62,937 bases of DNA, taken from assembly GCA_003132505.1 (NCBI GenBank), contig PKXY01000009.1:1-62937 (forward strand). Reading direction: 5' to 3'. Every line of letters starts with the position of its first letter. The stretch's first letter is position 1. The position numbers and the translations under genes are program-made. Under the pieces are notes generated by a model. It was given only the letters and a program-made list of their open reading frames with translations, did no database searches and was not told where the DNA came from. Shown here piece by piece: positions 23,168 through 32,037 of the stretch. This stretch comes from Solirubrobacterales bacterium (GTDB taxonomy: Bacteria > Actinomycetota > Thermoleophilia > Solirubrobacterales > Solirubrobacteraceae).

Positions 23168-24774
23168 ACGTCGTCGGCGTCCCGGTCAAGCTGACGGCGC
23201 ACTGCCACGCGATCCTGCGCCAGTTGTTCTACCGCCACCGCGAGTTCATGCACGTCATGTTCCTGCTGGGCCGCCGCGGTGTGCACATTGCCGGGCCGGT
23301 CCAGATCTGCGCGGCCGCCACCCAGTACGTCACCACTTCGTCGTTGACTTTCGCGACAGCGAAATCAACGTCCTTCATCCACAACGCGAACTTCCTCGAC
23401 GTCCTCTACATCGTCGCGTTCGGCCTCTTCATCTACGGCCTGTCTGGTCTGACGGGCCCGCGGACCGCGGTCCGCGGCAACCGGATCGCCGCCGTCGGCA
23501 TGGCGATCGCGATCGTCGCGACGCTGCTGCACCAGGGCGAGGGTAATTGGGTTCTGATCGCGATCGGCATCGTGATCGGCGCGGCCGTCGGCGTGCCGGC
23601 CGCGCGCCGCGTGCGGATGACGGCGATGCCGCAGATGGTCGCGCTCTTCAACGGCGTCGGCGGCGGTGCGGTCTTCCTGATCGCCTGGGCCGAGTTCCGC
23701 AATTCCGATGGCTTCGTCGGGCGGCCGCTGTACGTCGCGGTCTTCACCCTGTTCGCGGCGATCGTCGGCTCGGTCTCCTTCTGGGGCTCGAACATCGCCT
23801 TCGGCAAGCTGCAGGAGCTGCTTCCCGGCCGGCCGATCACGCTCGGTCGCCCGCAGCAGGTCGTCAACGCGCTGCTCTTGGCCGGCGCGATCCTGCTCGC
23901 GGCGCTCGTCGCCAATGGCTCGCACTCGCAGGCCGAGTTCATCGGCATGCTGCTCTGCGCCGCCGTGCTCGGCAACTTCGTCGTGCTGCCGATCGGCGGC
24001 GCCGACATGCCGGTCGTGATCTCGATGCTGAACGCGTTCACCGGGCTGTCGGCGGCGGCGACCGGCGTCGCGCTGAACAACCCGGCGCTGATCGTCGCGG
24101 GAATGATCGTCGGCGCCTCAGGCTCGATCCTGACGAACCTCATGGCGGTCGCGATGAACCGCTCGATCCCGGCGATCATCGCCGGCGGCTTCGGCGGCGG
24201 TGGCCAGGTCGCGGGCGCCAGCGGCGCCGGCGAGCATGCCGGCGTCGTCCGCTCGGTCAGCGCGGCTGACGTCGCGATCCAGCTCGCCTATGCGCGACTG
24301 GTCGTCGTCGTGCCGGGCTACGGCATGGCGGTCGCCCAGGCCCAGCACGCCGTGCGCGAGCTCGCCAAGGCGCTCGAGGCCCGCGGCGTCGAGGTCGAGT
24401 ACGCGATCCATCCCGTTGCCGGGCGGATGCCCGGCCATATGAATGTCCTGCTTGCCGAAGCGGATGTGCCCTACGAGCAGCTCAAGGAGATGGACGACAT
24501 CAACCCCGAGTTCTCGCGCACCGACGTCGCGCTCGTGATCGGTGCCAACGACGTCACCAACCCGGCGGCGAAGACAAACCCCGGTTCGCCGATCTTCGGG
24601 ATGCCGATCCTCGAGGTCGAGAACGCACACTCGGTCGTCGTCATCAAGCGCTCGATGAATCCCGGTTTCGCCGGCATCGAGAACGAGCTCTACTACAAGC
24701 CGAACACGTCGATGCTGTTCGGCGACGCGAAGGCCGCGGTCGGATCGATCACAGCCGAGCTCGCTGCCGTGTGA
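23164..24774 (+). CDS. pntB: NAD(P) transhydrogenase subunit beta
   Basis: This beta subunit provides the rest of the membrane channel and the NADP(H)-binding domain III. From residue 79 it matches the family: LYIVAFGLFIYGLSGLTGP, many membrane segments, then VVVVPGYGMAVAQAQHAVREL, HPVAGRMPGHMNVLLAEA and VIGANDVTNPAAKT. GTG 23164, coupled to the pntAB stop, gives 536 residues with about 75 extra N-terminal residues rich in His and Cys. Internal in-frame starts at 23248, 23257 and 23344 would shorten or remove this extension. The core function is certain; the N-terminus is not. Confidence 0.92.
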   Translation: MNVVGVPVKLTAHCHAILRQLFYRHREFMHVMFLLGRRGVHIAGPVQICAAATQYVTTSSLTFATAKSTSFIHNANFLDVLYIVAFGLFIYGLSGLTGPRTAVRGNRIAAVGMAIAIVATLLHQGEGNWVLIAIGIVIGAAVGVPAARRVRMTAMPQMVALFNGVGGGAVFLIAWAEFRNSDGFVGRPLYVAVFTLFAAIVGSVSFWGSNIAFGKLQELLPGRPITLGRPQQVVNALLLAGAILLAALVANGSHSQAEFIGMLLCAAVLGNFVVLPIGGADMPVVISMLNAFTGLSAAATGVALNNPALIVAGMIVGASGSILTNLMAVAMNRSIPAIIAGGFGGGGQVAGASGAGEHAGVVRSVSAADVAIQLAYARLVVVVPGYGMAVAQAQHAVRELAKALEARGVEVEYAIHPVAGRMPGHMNVLLAEADVPYEQLKEMDDINPEFSRTDVALVIGANDVTNPAAKTNPGSPIFGMPILEVENAHSVVVIKRSMNPGFAGIENELYYKPNTSMLFGDAKAAVGSITAELAAV

Positions 24775-24786
24775 CGAACGCCGCGC

Positions 24787-27117
24787 TCAGGACGCTGCGG
24801 CGCCAGCGGCGGCGGACGATCCGATCGCCTGCTCGAGTATCTCGCGTAGCTCGATCGCGCGGATCGGCTTCGAGATGTAGTTGTCCATCCCGGCGGCGAT
24901 GCAGGCCGCACGGTCGCCGCTCATCGAGTGTGCGGTCGTCGCGATGATCGGCACGCGCCGGCCTCCGTCCTCACGGTCGCGAATGACTCGCGTCGCCGTA
25001 TACCCGTCCATCTCGGGCATCTGGCAGTCCATCAGGATCGCGGCGTAGCGCGTGTTCTCGACCGCTTTGAGGGCCTGGTTGCCGTCGGCGACGACCTCGG
25101 AGCGGTAGCCGCACTTGTCGAGCAGCCGCGCGGCGAGCATCTGGTTGACCGGGTTGTCCTCGGCCACGAGCACGAGCGGCGCGGCGTCCGTCAGGTTGCC
25201 CGCTGCGTCGCGCACGCCGAGCGCACTGAACGCGACGGGCTTCTCGACGCTCTGGTCGGCCTGACTGGCGATCGGCAGCGTGACCTCGAACCAGAACGTG
25301 CTGCCCTCGCCAGGCGTGCTGCTGGCGGCGAGCGTTCCGCCCATCAGCTCGATCAGCCGGGCCGAGATGGTGAGACCGAGGCCGGTACCGCCGTACTTTC
25401 GCGCGGTTGAGTTGTCGCCCTGGGTGAACGGCTGGAAGAGCCGGGCGAGGGTCGCCTCGTCGATGCCGATGCCGGAGTCCGTGACCTCGATGCGCAGCAG
25501 GCTCTTGTCGTCGCTGGTTGGGCTGGCAGCGGCGTGGACGGTGACATGGCCCTTGGCGGTGAACTTGACCGCGTTCGAGAGCAGGTTGATCAGGACCTGT
25601 CGCAGCCGCGCCGCGTCGCCGTAAGCCCAGCCCGGAAAGCTTGGATCCGTCTCGACCGTCAGCTCAATGCCTTTACCGCCTGCCAGGGGAAGCAAGAGCG
25701 CGCAGCACTCCGCGATCAGCTCGGAGGGTGCGAAGCCCGTCGGGTCGAGCTCCAGCTTGCCGGCCTCGATCTTCGAGTAGTCGAGGATGTCGTTGATAAC
25801 GAGCAGCAGGCCCTCGCTGGAAGAGCGCACGATCTCGGCGTACTCCTGCTGCTCGAGGTCGAGCTGCGTCTCGAGCAGCAGCTCCGTCGTGCCGATCACG
25901 CCGGACAGCGGCGTGCGCAGCTCGTGGCTGATCGTCGCCACAAACACTGACTTCGCGTTGGACGCCTCGACCGCATCGTCGCGAGTTTCCGCGCTGAGCC
26001 GCGCCTCGTCGGCGAGCTCGCGCGTCTTCGCTGTCACGAGGCGCATCGCGCGTGCCCGCCCGGTTCCCAGGACGAGGACGAGTAAGGCGATGAGCATGCT
26101 GAGCGCGACGCCGCCGCTCAGCAGGAGGAGTGCGCCCGAGTCGGCGACGATCCCGTCGTCGACGCGGGGGCCAAAGATCTCGAGCGTCGCGCCGTCGCGC
26201 AGGTTGATCGTCGTGGACTGCGCCGCTCGCGGAGCCTTGCCGAACGTGAACGCGAGCGTCGGCGCAGCGCTGCTGCGGCGCAGCACGAGCTCCGTGTCGG
26301 GGTGATGGAAGAGCGCCACGGCGAGCAGCACAGCTGGCTCCACACCGACGGCAGTCCATCCGAGGAAGTTGCGTTGACGTGCGGCGATCGTGGCCGGCAC
26401 GCCACCACCGCGATAGATCGGGCTCGCGAGACCCATGTCGCTCGCGCCCTGGAGGTCGATCGCGGAGACCAGCAGGCGACCGGAGTCGCGGGTCGCGAAC
26501 AGCGTTGAGGCGGCGCAGAAGTCGTAAGGCGTGGCGGCGGTGGGCCTGGCGCCCACGCCGAGCGCCATCCTGCTGAGGCAGTAGTACGCTCGCTTCCCGG
26601 CGGGAATCACAGCGAAGCTCGTCCCTGGCTCGGCGGCCTGCTCGCCGGCAAGCGCTGCGAACGACGAGAGCTTCGCCGCGGGCACGAGCGCGATCCAGGA
26701 GATTCCCGTCAGCTCGGGGTAGCGAGTGGCGATCTGGAGTGCACGCCCCCACGCAGCGAACTGCGCGATGCTGGCGCTCTTGTGGTCGACGACGAAGGCG
26801 TTTGCTGAGAGCTCGAGATCCGCCTCGTGCTGGAGGTCGAGCTTCAGTGTGTCCGCGATGTCAGATGACGATCCCTTGAACGCGATGCGCGCTGCGTGGG
26901 CGTCGCGCTGCGCGACGTCGTGCGCGGCGATCGCAAACCCCACGATCCCTACGAGCGCGATCAACACAGCCGTCGCCAGCGGCCAGCGGAGCCGGCGCTG
27001 TCGTGTCGCGTCCTCGCGTAGCTGCGCGAGCGCTTTCCGGACGCCCTGCGCTTGCGCGGGACCAAGCGGGCCGCGAGGCTCCGACTCAGATCGCGGTGGG
27101 GGCTCGGGCTGCTTCAT
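24787..27117 (-). CDS. Hybrid sensor histidine kinase with CHASE-type sensor
   Basis: This 776-residue membrane kinase has one membrane segment at about 47-66, then an extracytoplasmic sensor of about 250 residues with CHASE-like features (FVVDHKSASIAQF, LTGISWIALVPA), and a second membrane segment near 330-350. A coiled coil leads to HisKA with H398 (ATISHELRTPLSGV). The HATPase_c domain follows (N box LINLLSNAVKF, G boxes DSGIGI and GGTGLGLTI), then a C-terminal receiver with phosphoacceptor D697 (ILMDCQMPEMDG). CHASE domains sense small external ligands. No phosphotransfer protein or DNA-binding partner is adjacent. It converges with pntB across 12 bp. Confidence 0.92.
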   Translation of the reverse strand: MKQPEPPPRSESEPRGPLGPAQAQGVRKALAQLREDATRQRRLRWPLATAVLIALVGIVGFAIAAHDVAQRDAHAARIAFKGSSSDIADTLKLDLQHEADLELSANAFVVDHKSASIAQFAAWGRALQIATRYPELTGISWIALVPAAKLSSFAALAGEQAAEPGTSFAVIPAGKRAYYCLSRMALGVGARPTAATPYDFCAASTLFATRDSGRLLVSAIDLQGASDMGLASPIYRGGGVPATIAARQRNFLGWTAVGVEPAVLLAVALFHHPDTELVLRRSSAAPTLAFTFGKAPRAAQSTTINLRDGATLEIFGPRVDDGIVADSGALLLLSGGVALSMLIALLVLVLGTGRARAMRLVTAKTRELADEARLSAETRDDAVEASNAKSVFVATISHELRTPLSGVIGTTELLLETQLDLEQQEYAEIVRSSSEGLLLVINDILDYSKIEAGKLELDPTGFAPSELIAECCALLLPLAGGKGIELTVETDPSFPGWAYGDAARLRQVLINLLSNAVKFTAKGHVTVHAAASPTSDDKSLLRIEVTDSGIGIDEATLARLFQPFTQGDNSTARKYGGTGLGLTISARLIELMGGTLAASSTPGEGSTFWFEVTLPIASQADQSVEKPVAFSALGVRDAAGNLTDAAPLVLVAEDNPVNQMLAARLLDKCGYRSEVVADGNQALKAVENTRYAAILMDCQMPEMDGYTATRVIRDREDGGRRVPIIATTAHSMSGDRAACIAAGMDNYISKPIRAIELREILEQAIGSSAAAGAAAS

Positions 27118-27296
27118 CGAGTCAGGGGACTCCTCGTCCTTTTGGCGCGGGCGCGCCTACCTGAGTGTCGGGAGATGCTCTCCGGGGCTGATCAGTAGTT
27201 CGCCGCACACAGCGACCGCGGGTACCGGTGAATCGCGCGGCGGCGAGGGCAGCTCGCGGCCCCGGACGGCCGGGCGGCCTGCGAGACTGAGGGACC

Positions 27297-27374
27297 GTGA
27301 CCGACCGCCCGGATGAGCTGGAAGCGCCTGCGAAAGAGCGCTTTGACGCCGCCACGCACGCTCGAGCCGCGTGA
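27297..27374 (+). CDS. Possible 25-residue leader peptide before folP
   Basis: A short frame starts at GTG 27297 with GAGGG three bases before it, and its stop overlaps the folP start (GTGA). The peptide is polar (MTDRPDELEAPAKERF...). Its position suggests translational coupling with folP. It could equally be a chance frame or mark a missed promoter. Confidence 0.3.
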   Translation: MTDRPDELEAPAKERFDAATHARAA

Positions 27375-28279
27375 GCGTCACGCTCGAAGCGGGGGGACGA
27401 CGCCACGAGCTGTCTCGGCGCCCGTGGCTGATGGGGATCGTCAACGCGAGCCCTGACAGCTTCTCCGACGGTGGCGTGTACGCGACGCTCGAGGCGCGCG
27501 TCGCGCTCGCTGCGGAGCTGCTCGCCGCCGGGGCCGACGTGATCGACGTCGGCGGCGAGTCGGGACGGACGAACCTGCCGCCGGTCGCGGTCGACGAGGA
27601 GATCCGCCGGGTCGTGCCGCTGGTCGAGCGCGTCGCCGGCGAGCTCGGCGCGCTGGTGTCGGTCGACACCTACAAGCCGGCTGTGGCCGCCGCGGCGATA
27701 GGGGCCGGCGCCGTGATCGTCAATGACGTCAGCGGGCTCCGCGATCCTGATCTGGCAGAGGTCTGCGCCGAGGGTGGTGCGGCGCTGGTCGTGATGCACA
27801 CGCGCGCGGCGCCCAAGCAGCGCCTCCAGGATCCCGGCCTCTACGAGGACGTGCTCGCGGACGTGCTCTCGTTCCTTGCCGAGCGGATCGCCGTGGCGCG
27901 TGCGCGCGGGCTGCGCGAGGAGGCGGTGATCGTGGATCCCGGGCCCGACTTCGCCAAGACGCCGGCACAGACGATCGAGCTCCTGCGCGGCGTGTCGCGG
28001 CTCCACGATCTCGGCCGCCCGGTGCTGATGGCGCTGTCGCGCAAGGACTTCATCGGAGCGCTCACGGGACGCTCCCCGCGTCAGCGCGCTGCCGGCACGC
28101 TGGCAGCACTCGCCCACGGGCTCGACGCCGGCGCGCAGATATTCCGCGTCCACGATGTCGCCGCGGCGGCTGACTTCATCGCTGTTCGGCGCGCCCTGCG
28201 CGGGGAACTGGACCTGCCCGCGCAAGCGATGCTGCCGGAAGAGCTGCGCGCGGAGGCGCCGAGTGAGCGCGTAAGCTGA
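27371..28279 (+). CDS. folP: Dihydropteroate synthase
   Basis: This 302-residue enzyme condenses 4-aminobenzoate with 6-hydroxymethyl-dihydropterin pyrophosphate in folate synthesis and is the target of sulfonamides. Motifs are MGIVNASPDSFSDGG (phosphate loop), DVIDVGGESGRTN, VSVDTYKP, VNDVSGL, VMHTR and the C-terminal FRVHDVAA. FolP normally has GIGFGK in the region where this protein has VDPGPDFAKT, a modest variation. The GTG start is coupled to a possible leader peptide. Other folate genes are not in the window. The Rho-like gene follows 91 bp downstream on the same strand. Confidence 0.93.
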   Translation: MSVTLEAGGRRHELSRRPWLMGIVNASPDSFSDGGVYATLEARVALAAELLAAGADVIDVGGESGRTNLPPVAVDEEIRRVVPLVERVAGELGALVSVDTYKPAVAAAAIGAGAVIVNDVSGLRDPDLAEVCAEGGAALVVMHTRAAPKQRLQDPGLYEDVLADVLSFLAERIAVARARGLREEAVIVDPGPDFAKTPAQTIELLRGVSRLHDLGRPVLMALSRKDFIGALTGRSPRQRAAGTLAALAHGLDAGAQIFRVHDVAAAADFIAVRRALRGELDLPAQAMLPEELRAEAPSERVS

Positions 28280-28370
28280 ATTGTGCGCCGCGCGACTGCG
28301 CGGCCGCGAGGGGTGCCGGCGGCTGACGCCAACGCCGCTGGACGCCTGCCACCCATCCGAAGGGAGCAGC

Positions 28371-29585
28371 ATGTCGATTATCACCACCGAGGACCTCGAG
28401 GCGAGCCCGCTGGCCGACCTCCACGCTCTCGCCTCAACGCTCGCGATCGACGGCTTTCGCCGTCTACGCAAGGGCGAGCTCGTGGAGACGATCCTCGAGC
28501 GCCAGGGCGGCAGCCCACCGGCGGCGCCACGCGCCGAGGAGACCGCGAGTCGTGGCGATCGTCCGCCGCGGCGACGTCGCGGACGCACGCGCGATTCAGA
28601 TCCGGGCGACGAAGCGCCCGCGAGCGGGCGCTTCGTCGCAGCGCCACCGGTCGAGGCTCCGCCGCGCAGCGTCGAGGGCCTCGTGGAACTGCTCGCAAAC
28701 GGCTCCGGCTTCGTACGGCCCGACGGCGCAAGCGACAGCGATGGCGACGTCTACATCTCGGCGGCGCAGGCGCGCCGCTGCGAGCTGGTCGCGGGTGATC
28801 GCGTCTCGGGCCCGGTTCGCCCGCCGCGCCGCTCCGAGCGCCACCCGTCGCTGATCAGGATCGACACGATCAACGGCGTGCCGGCCGACGAGGCGGTGCG
28901 CGGAACGCGGGTCGAGGACATCGAGGTCGACTGGCCGGCGGAGCGGCTGGCGCTCGGAGCGGGTGACGTGCTGCTCGCTCAGATCGAGCGGGTCGCACCG
29001 TTCGGTGGCGGCTCGCGCGTCGTGATCAGCGGCCCCGCGCGCTCGGGCAAGACGCTCGTGCTCGGCAAGCTGGCGGCGGCGCTCGCGTCACTGGACGGCT
29101 ACGAGGTCGAGTTGGTCGCGCTCGGCGTCCGCCCGGAGGAGCTCAGCGAGTACCGCGTGCTCCCGTACTTCAGCGGCACCGGCAGCACCTTCGCCGCGGC
29201 GCGCGACGCTCAGGACGCCGCCGTCGAGCAGGCGGTCGAGCGGGGACGACGCGTCGCCGTTCGCGGCGGCCGGGCCGTGCTGTTGATCGACACCCTCGAC
29301 GGGCTCAGCGACTCGGCGGCACGGCGCACGCTCGCCTCGGCGCGCAACCTGCGAGACGCCGGCTCGCTGACCGTTATCGCGACCGCGCGCGAGCCGCTCG
29401 GCGGCGAGACGACGTTGATCGCGCTGCTGACAGGCGCGGCGCTCGACGAGACCGCGAGCGGCACCCTGCGCTCCGAGCTACTTGCCGAAGTCAAGCCGAA
29501 GCGCGCCCCGGCGAAGCCGCGTGCGCCACGCAAGCCGCGCGCGAGCGCGAAGGTCGTTCAGGCGGACTCGGAGGCGGCCGCCTGA
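28371..29585 (+). CDS. Rho-like protein (degenerate Rho paralogue)
   Basis: This 404-residue protein follows the Rho layout. Residues 5-50 form a Rho_N domain (LADLHALASTLAIDGFRRLRKGELVETIL), then comes a basic linker, then an RNA-binding cold-shock-like domain at about 100-180 (GSGFVRPDGASDSDGDVYIS), then an ATPase core from about 185. The ATPase has Walker A GPARSGKT (K227). Its Walker B region reads AVLLIDTLDGL where Rho has DSITRLARAYN, and the usual R-loop end is missing. The C-terminus is Lys/Arg/Ala-rich. It probably binds RNA but is unlikely to be a normal termination motor. GAAGGGAG precedes ATG 28371. Confidence 0.8.
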   Translation: MSIITTEDLEASPLADLHALASTLAIDGFRRLRKGELVETILERQGGSPPAAPRAEETASRGDRPPRRRRGRTRDSDPGDEAPASGRFVAAPPVEAPPRSVEGLVELLANGSGFVRPDGASDSDGDVYISAAQARRCELVAGDRVSGPVRPPRRSERHPSLIRIDTINGVPADEAVRGTRVEDIEVDWPAERLALGAGDVLLAQIERVAPFGGGSRVVISGPARSGKTLVLGKLAAALASLDGYEVELVALGVRPEELSEYRVLPYFSGTGSTFAAARDAQDAAVEQAVERGRRVAVRGGRAVLLIDTLDGLSDSAARRTLASARNLRDAGSLTVIATAREPLGGETTLIALLTGAALDETASGTLRSELLAEVKPKRAPAKPRAPRKPRASAKVVQADSEAAA

Positions 29586-29595
29586 GCGGCCGACC

Positions 29596-30090
29596 CTAAG
29601 GGCGGTAGGCGACCTTATCCCAGGACGGCTCGCAGGTGAGCTCGATCGGCTCGCCACCACGTTCCGGCTGCACGTAGGAGAAGCTGTTTGTGAGGTCGTC
29701 GAAGGCGATGTCGAGTTCGCCCTCGCGCACGCGCTGGTCAAGCCAGGCGCCACGGAAGACGAGCCGCCGCAGCCAGTGGACCAGCGACTGCTCGGCTGGT
29801 CCGATCAGCTCAAACCAGCAGTCACGCACGTGCTCACCGAGTGCCGACGCCGGATCCTGGATCTCGCCGTTGACGGCGAGGTTCACGAGATCCTCGAGCT
29901 CACCGCCGTCGAGACGGTCGGAGACAAACCCGAGGCGCAGCGCCGCCTGCTCGCAACGCTCACCGAAGTCGTCCTCGTTGAACGTGAAGCGCAACTCTCC
30001 GTACTCGAGGACGAAGTCCTCGCCGGAGTTGTAGTTTCCTCGCCGCGCCGTATCCATGGTCCACGAGCCCACCAGGCCCGTCGAGATCAT
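29596..30090 (-). CDS. Hypothetical acidic protein
   Basis: This 164-residue soluble protein of no recognised family starts MISTGLVGSWTMDTARRGNYNSGEDFVLEYGELRF when read across its first strands. It contains an acidic helical middle (GGELEDLVNLAVNGEI) and a C-terminal FSYVQPERGGEPIEL. An AGGAAAG site lies 8 nt before the ATG, and the frame has normal codon bias, so it is probably real. It converges with the Rho-like gene across 10 bp and lies 64 bp downstream of the DUF3352 gene on the same strand, so it may be cotranscribed with that gene. Confidence 0.7.
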   Translation of the reverse strand: MISTGLVGSWTMDTARRGNYNSGEDFVLEYGELRFTFNEDDFGERCEQAALRLGFVSDRLDGGELEDLVNLAVNGEIQDPASALGEHVRDCWFELIGPAEQSLVHWLRRLVFRGAWLDQRVREGELDIAFDDLTNSFSYVQPERGGEPIELTCEPSWDKVAYRP

Positions 30091-30154
30091 ATGTCGCTTT
30101 CCTGCACGGGCACTTGGTGTGCACGCTTTTTTTCAGCCGCGGCTTGGTCGCGGA

Positions 30155-31777
30155 TCAGCTCCCGCTGACGACGATCCGGATGTGCCGCTCGCCGCTCGTC
30201 GTGCCGCTGCCGAGCGCGACTGTGCCGAGGCGCTGGAGGTAGGGGAGGACCTTGGCGGTGGAGGCGCTGCCGGCGACATTGAGGTTCTTGAGCAGCTCGG
30301 CGATGCCGGGAAGCTCGACGATCAGATCGGGCTGAATCCCGCTGCCGAGCAGCGAAGCCGCCGTGCCGAAGCTCGAGCTGGCGCTCAAGCGCCCGGTGCT
30401 CGCGAGCGCGTCGTTCAATGAAGTGGTTCCAAGGGCGACGACGATCCGCCCGCCGCCGGCCGCTACGTCGAAGGTGAACGGCAGGCTCGCCGCGTTGATC
30501 GTGAAGCCGCTCTGGATGTTCGCCTGGCTGAGCGAGCCGACCGAGAACGCGCGATCCGAGCTCGCGATCAAAGCGGCGAGTCGTCCGAGCTGCGAAACGA
30601 TGGTCGGCGCCTGGCTCGGATCCTTGACGCCGAGCACGAGCGCCGCCTCCAGCGTGCCGAGGTTCGAGCCCTTCGCAAAGAAGCTGGCGGTGGTGATCGA
30701 GCTCAGGTCGCCCCCGACGTTGACGCCGGTGACCCGCTGGATCTCCCCCAGTGACGATGTGAAGCTGCCCAGGCCGCCCGTGCTGCCGAGTTGCCCAAGC
30801 TCCGAGAAGAGCTTGCCCAGGGTGGGGCCGACGTTCGTCAGGCCGATCGCCAGCCACGATCCGCCGGGGAGCGTTCCGATCGGATTCGTCTCGCCGTTCG
30901 AGCTGGACGTTCCGGCGCCGCTCTCGGCGAAGTCGAGCGCGGCGCCGTTCGCATCGAACCGGGCCGACCCCGAGAGGATCGCGTTCGCATAGCGCGTGCG
31001 GATCTGTTGCAGGATCGCCGCAGCCGTCGGGCTCTCTGTGCTCGTTGCCGGGATCAGCGCATCGATCAGGCGTAGCAGCGGTACGTAGGCGACGCCGTCG
31101 GCGCCGCTCAGCTCGCCGCTGACCGCTTGCTTGTAACCGCTGCTGGCGGCGAGTGAAGCCGCGCCCTTCTCGGTGTCGACGATCGCGTCGAACGCAGCGG
31201 CGTCGTTTGTGAGCACGACGTAGTCGCCGACGACGCCGACGTCGCTCTTGGAGGTGACGTCCTCGGTGTAGCCGACGCCGCGGTAGCTCGCCTGCGCGAG
31301 CGTGTCGGCGGTCCCGGCGCCGCTCGCGAACAGGGCCGGGTTCTTGGTCGCCGACTTCGCCTTGGCGGCGTCAGTCTGGTCGACGATAACGGCGTACTCG
31401 GGGTGTGCCGTCGTCGTGCCGCCGAGCACTGCGACGGCTGCCTGTTGGCCGAGCCACGGCCTGATATCCGTCTCGTAGCTGGCGCCGCTGACCATTGACT
31501 TGTCGATCAGTGCATCCAGCTTGGGGCCTGGATCGCTGATTCCGAGCAGGCGCTTGGACGCGGCGTCGATGCTCTGCGCCAGCGATCCGCTCGGGCGCAC
31601 ATCTGCTTGGACGTAGGCCAGCGCCGACGCCGGCACCGCGCTCGCTGGATCAGCCCCCTGCGCGCTCGAATTGGCAGACGAGGAGGAGCCACCACACGCT
31701 GCGAGCGTTGCCGCGACGGCGCAGCTCCCAACGAGCGGGCCGCAACGGCGTGCGGTCCGCGCGCAAAGAGCGTTCAC
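30155..31777 (-). CDS. DUF3352 lipoprotein
   Basis: This 540-residue exported lipoprotein has lipobox LAAC with Cys28, followed by a Ser/Gly/Ala-rich linker. The mature part fits DUF3352: VPASALAYVQADVRP near the start, DIRPWLGQQAAVAVLG, repeated alpha/beta units, and a C-terminal RIVVALGTTSLNDALAS. These surface proteins of high-GC Gram-positives have no known function. It begins at GTG 31777 with GAGGCGG 5 nt upstream. It is divergent from the dcw cluster and shares a 150-bp control region with it. Confidence 0.83.
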   Translation of the reverse strand: MNALCARTARRCGPLVGSCAVAATLAACGGSSSSANSSAQGADPASAVPASALAYVQADVRPSGSLAQSIDAASKRLLGISDPGPKLDALIDKSMVSGASYETDIRPWLGQQAAVAVLGGTTTAHPEYAVIVDQTDAAKAKSATKNPALFASGAGTADTLAQASYRGVGYTEDVTSKSDVGVVGDYVVLTNDAAAFDAIVDTEKGAASLAASSGYKQAVSGELSGADGVAYVPLLRLIDALIPATSTESPTAAAILQQIRTRYANAILSGSARFDANGAALDFAESGAGTSSSNGETNPIGTLPGGSWLAIGLTNVGPTLGKLFSELGQLGSTGGLGSFTSSLGEIQRVTGVNVGGDLSSITTASFFAKGSNLGTLEAALVLGVKDPSQAPTIVSQLGRLAALIASSDRAFSVGSLSQANIQSGFTINAASLPFTFDVAAGGGRIVVALGTTSLNDALASTGRLSASSSFGTAASLLGSGIQPDLIVELPGIAELLKNLNVAGSASTAKVLPYLQRLGTVALGSGTTSGERHIRIVVSGS

Positions 31778-31927
31778 CGCTGCCGCCTCACCAGGTCGAG
31801 CACGACGCGTCCCCCGGTGGCAGCGCTCATCGTGGGCTGGAGATTAGAGAGCAGCCCGGAAAAACGCGCGCCGGGCGCACGGTTCGGTGAGCAAAGTGGC
31901 CGCTGGTGGGGCAGTAGGCAATTCAAG

Positions 31928-31958
31928 TGTTGACAAGTGGGGAAGAATGGGGCATGCT
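31928..31958 (+). promoter_or_regulatory. dcw promoter with MraZ boxes
   Basis: A TTGACA -35 (31930-31935) and a CATGCT -10 (31953-31958) are 17 bp apart. Within and before the spacer, pentamers TGTTG (31928), TGGGG (31938) and TGGGG (31948) repeat every 10 bp with 5-nt spacers. This is the known form of MraZ binding sites (TGGGN repeats). Bound MraZ would block RNA polymerase, giving autorepression of the cluster. Confidence 0.8.
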
Positions 31959-31975
31959 CGCCCCAGCGAACCTGG

Positions 31976-32003
31976 CTGGAGGGGCTCCTCCCGCCCCTTC
32001 CAG
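31976..32003 (+). other. Hairpin in the mraZ leader RNA
   Basis: CTGGA-GGGGC (31976-31985) pairs with GCCCCTTCCAG (31993-32003) around a 7-nt loop, with a single bulged base. It lies in the roughly 70-nt leader between the dcw promoter and the mraZ start. No T run follows, so it is not a terminator. Confidence 0.5.
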
Positions 32004-32037
32004 CCCGGTTCGACTTCTTCGAAGGTGGGCAGCGCGC

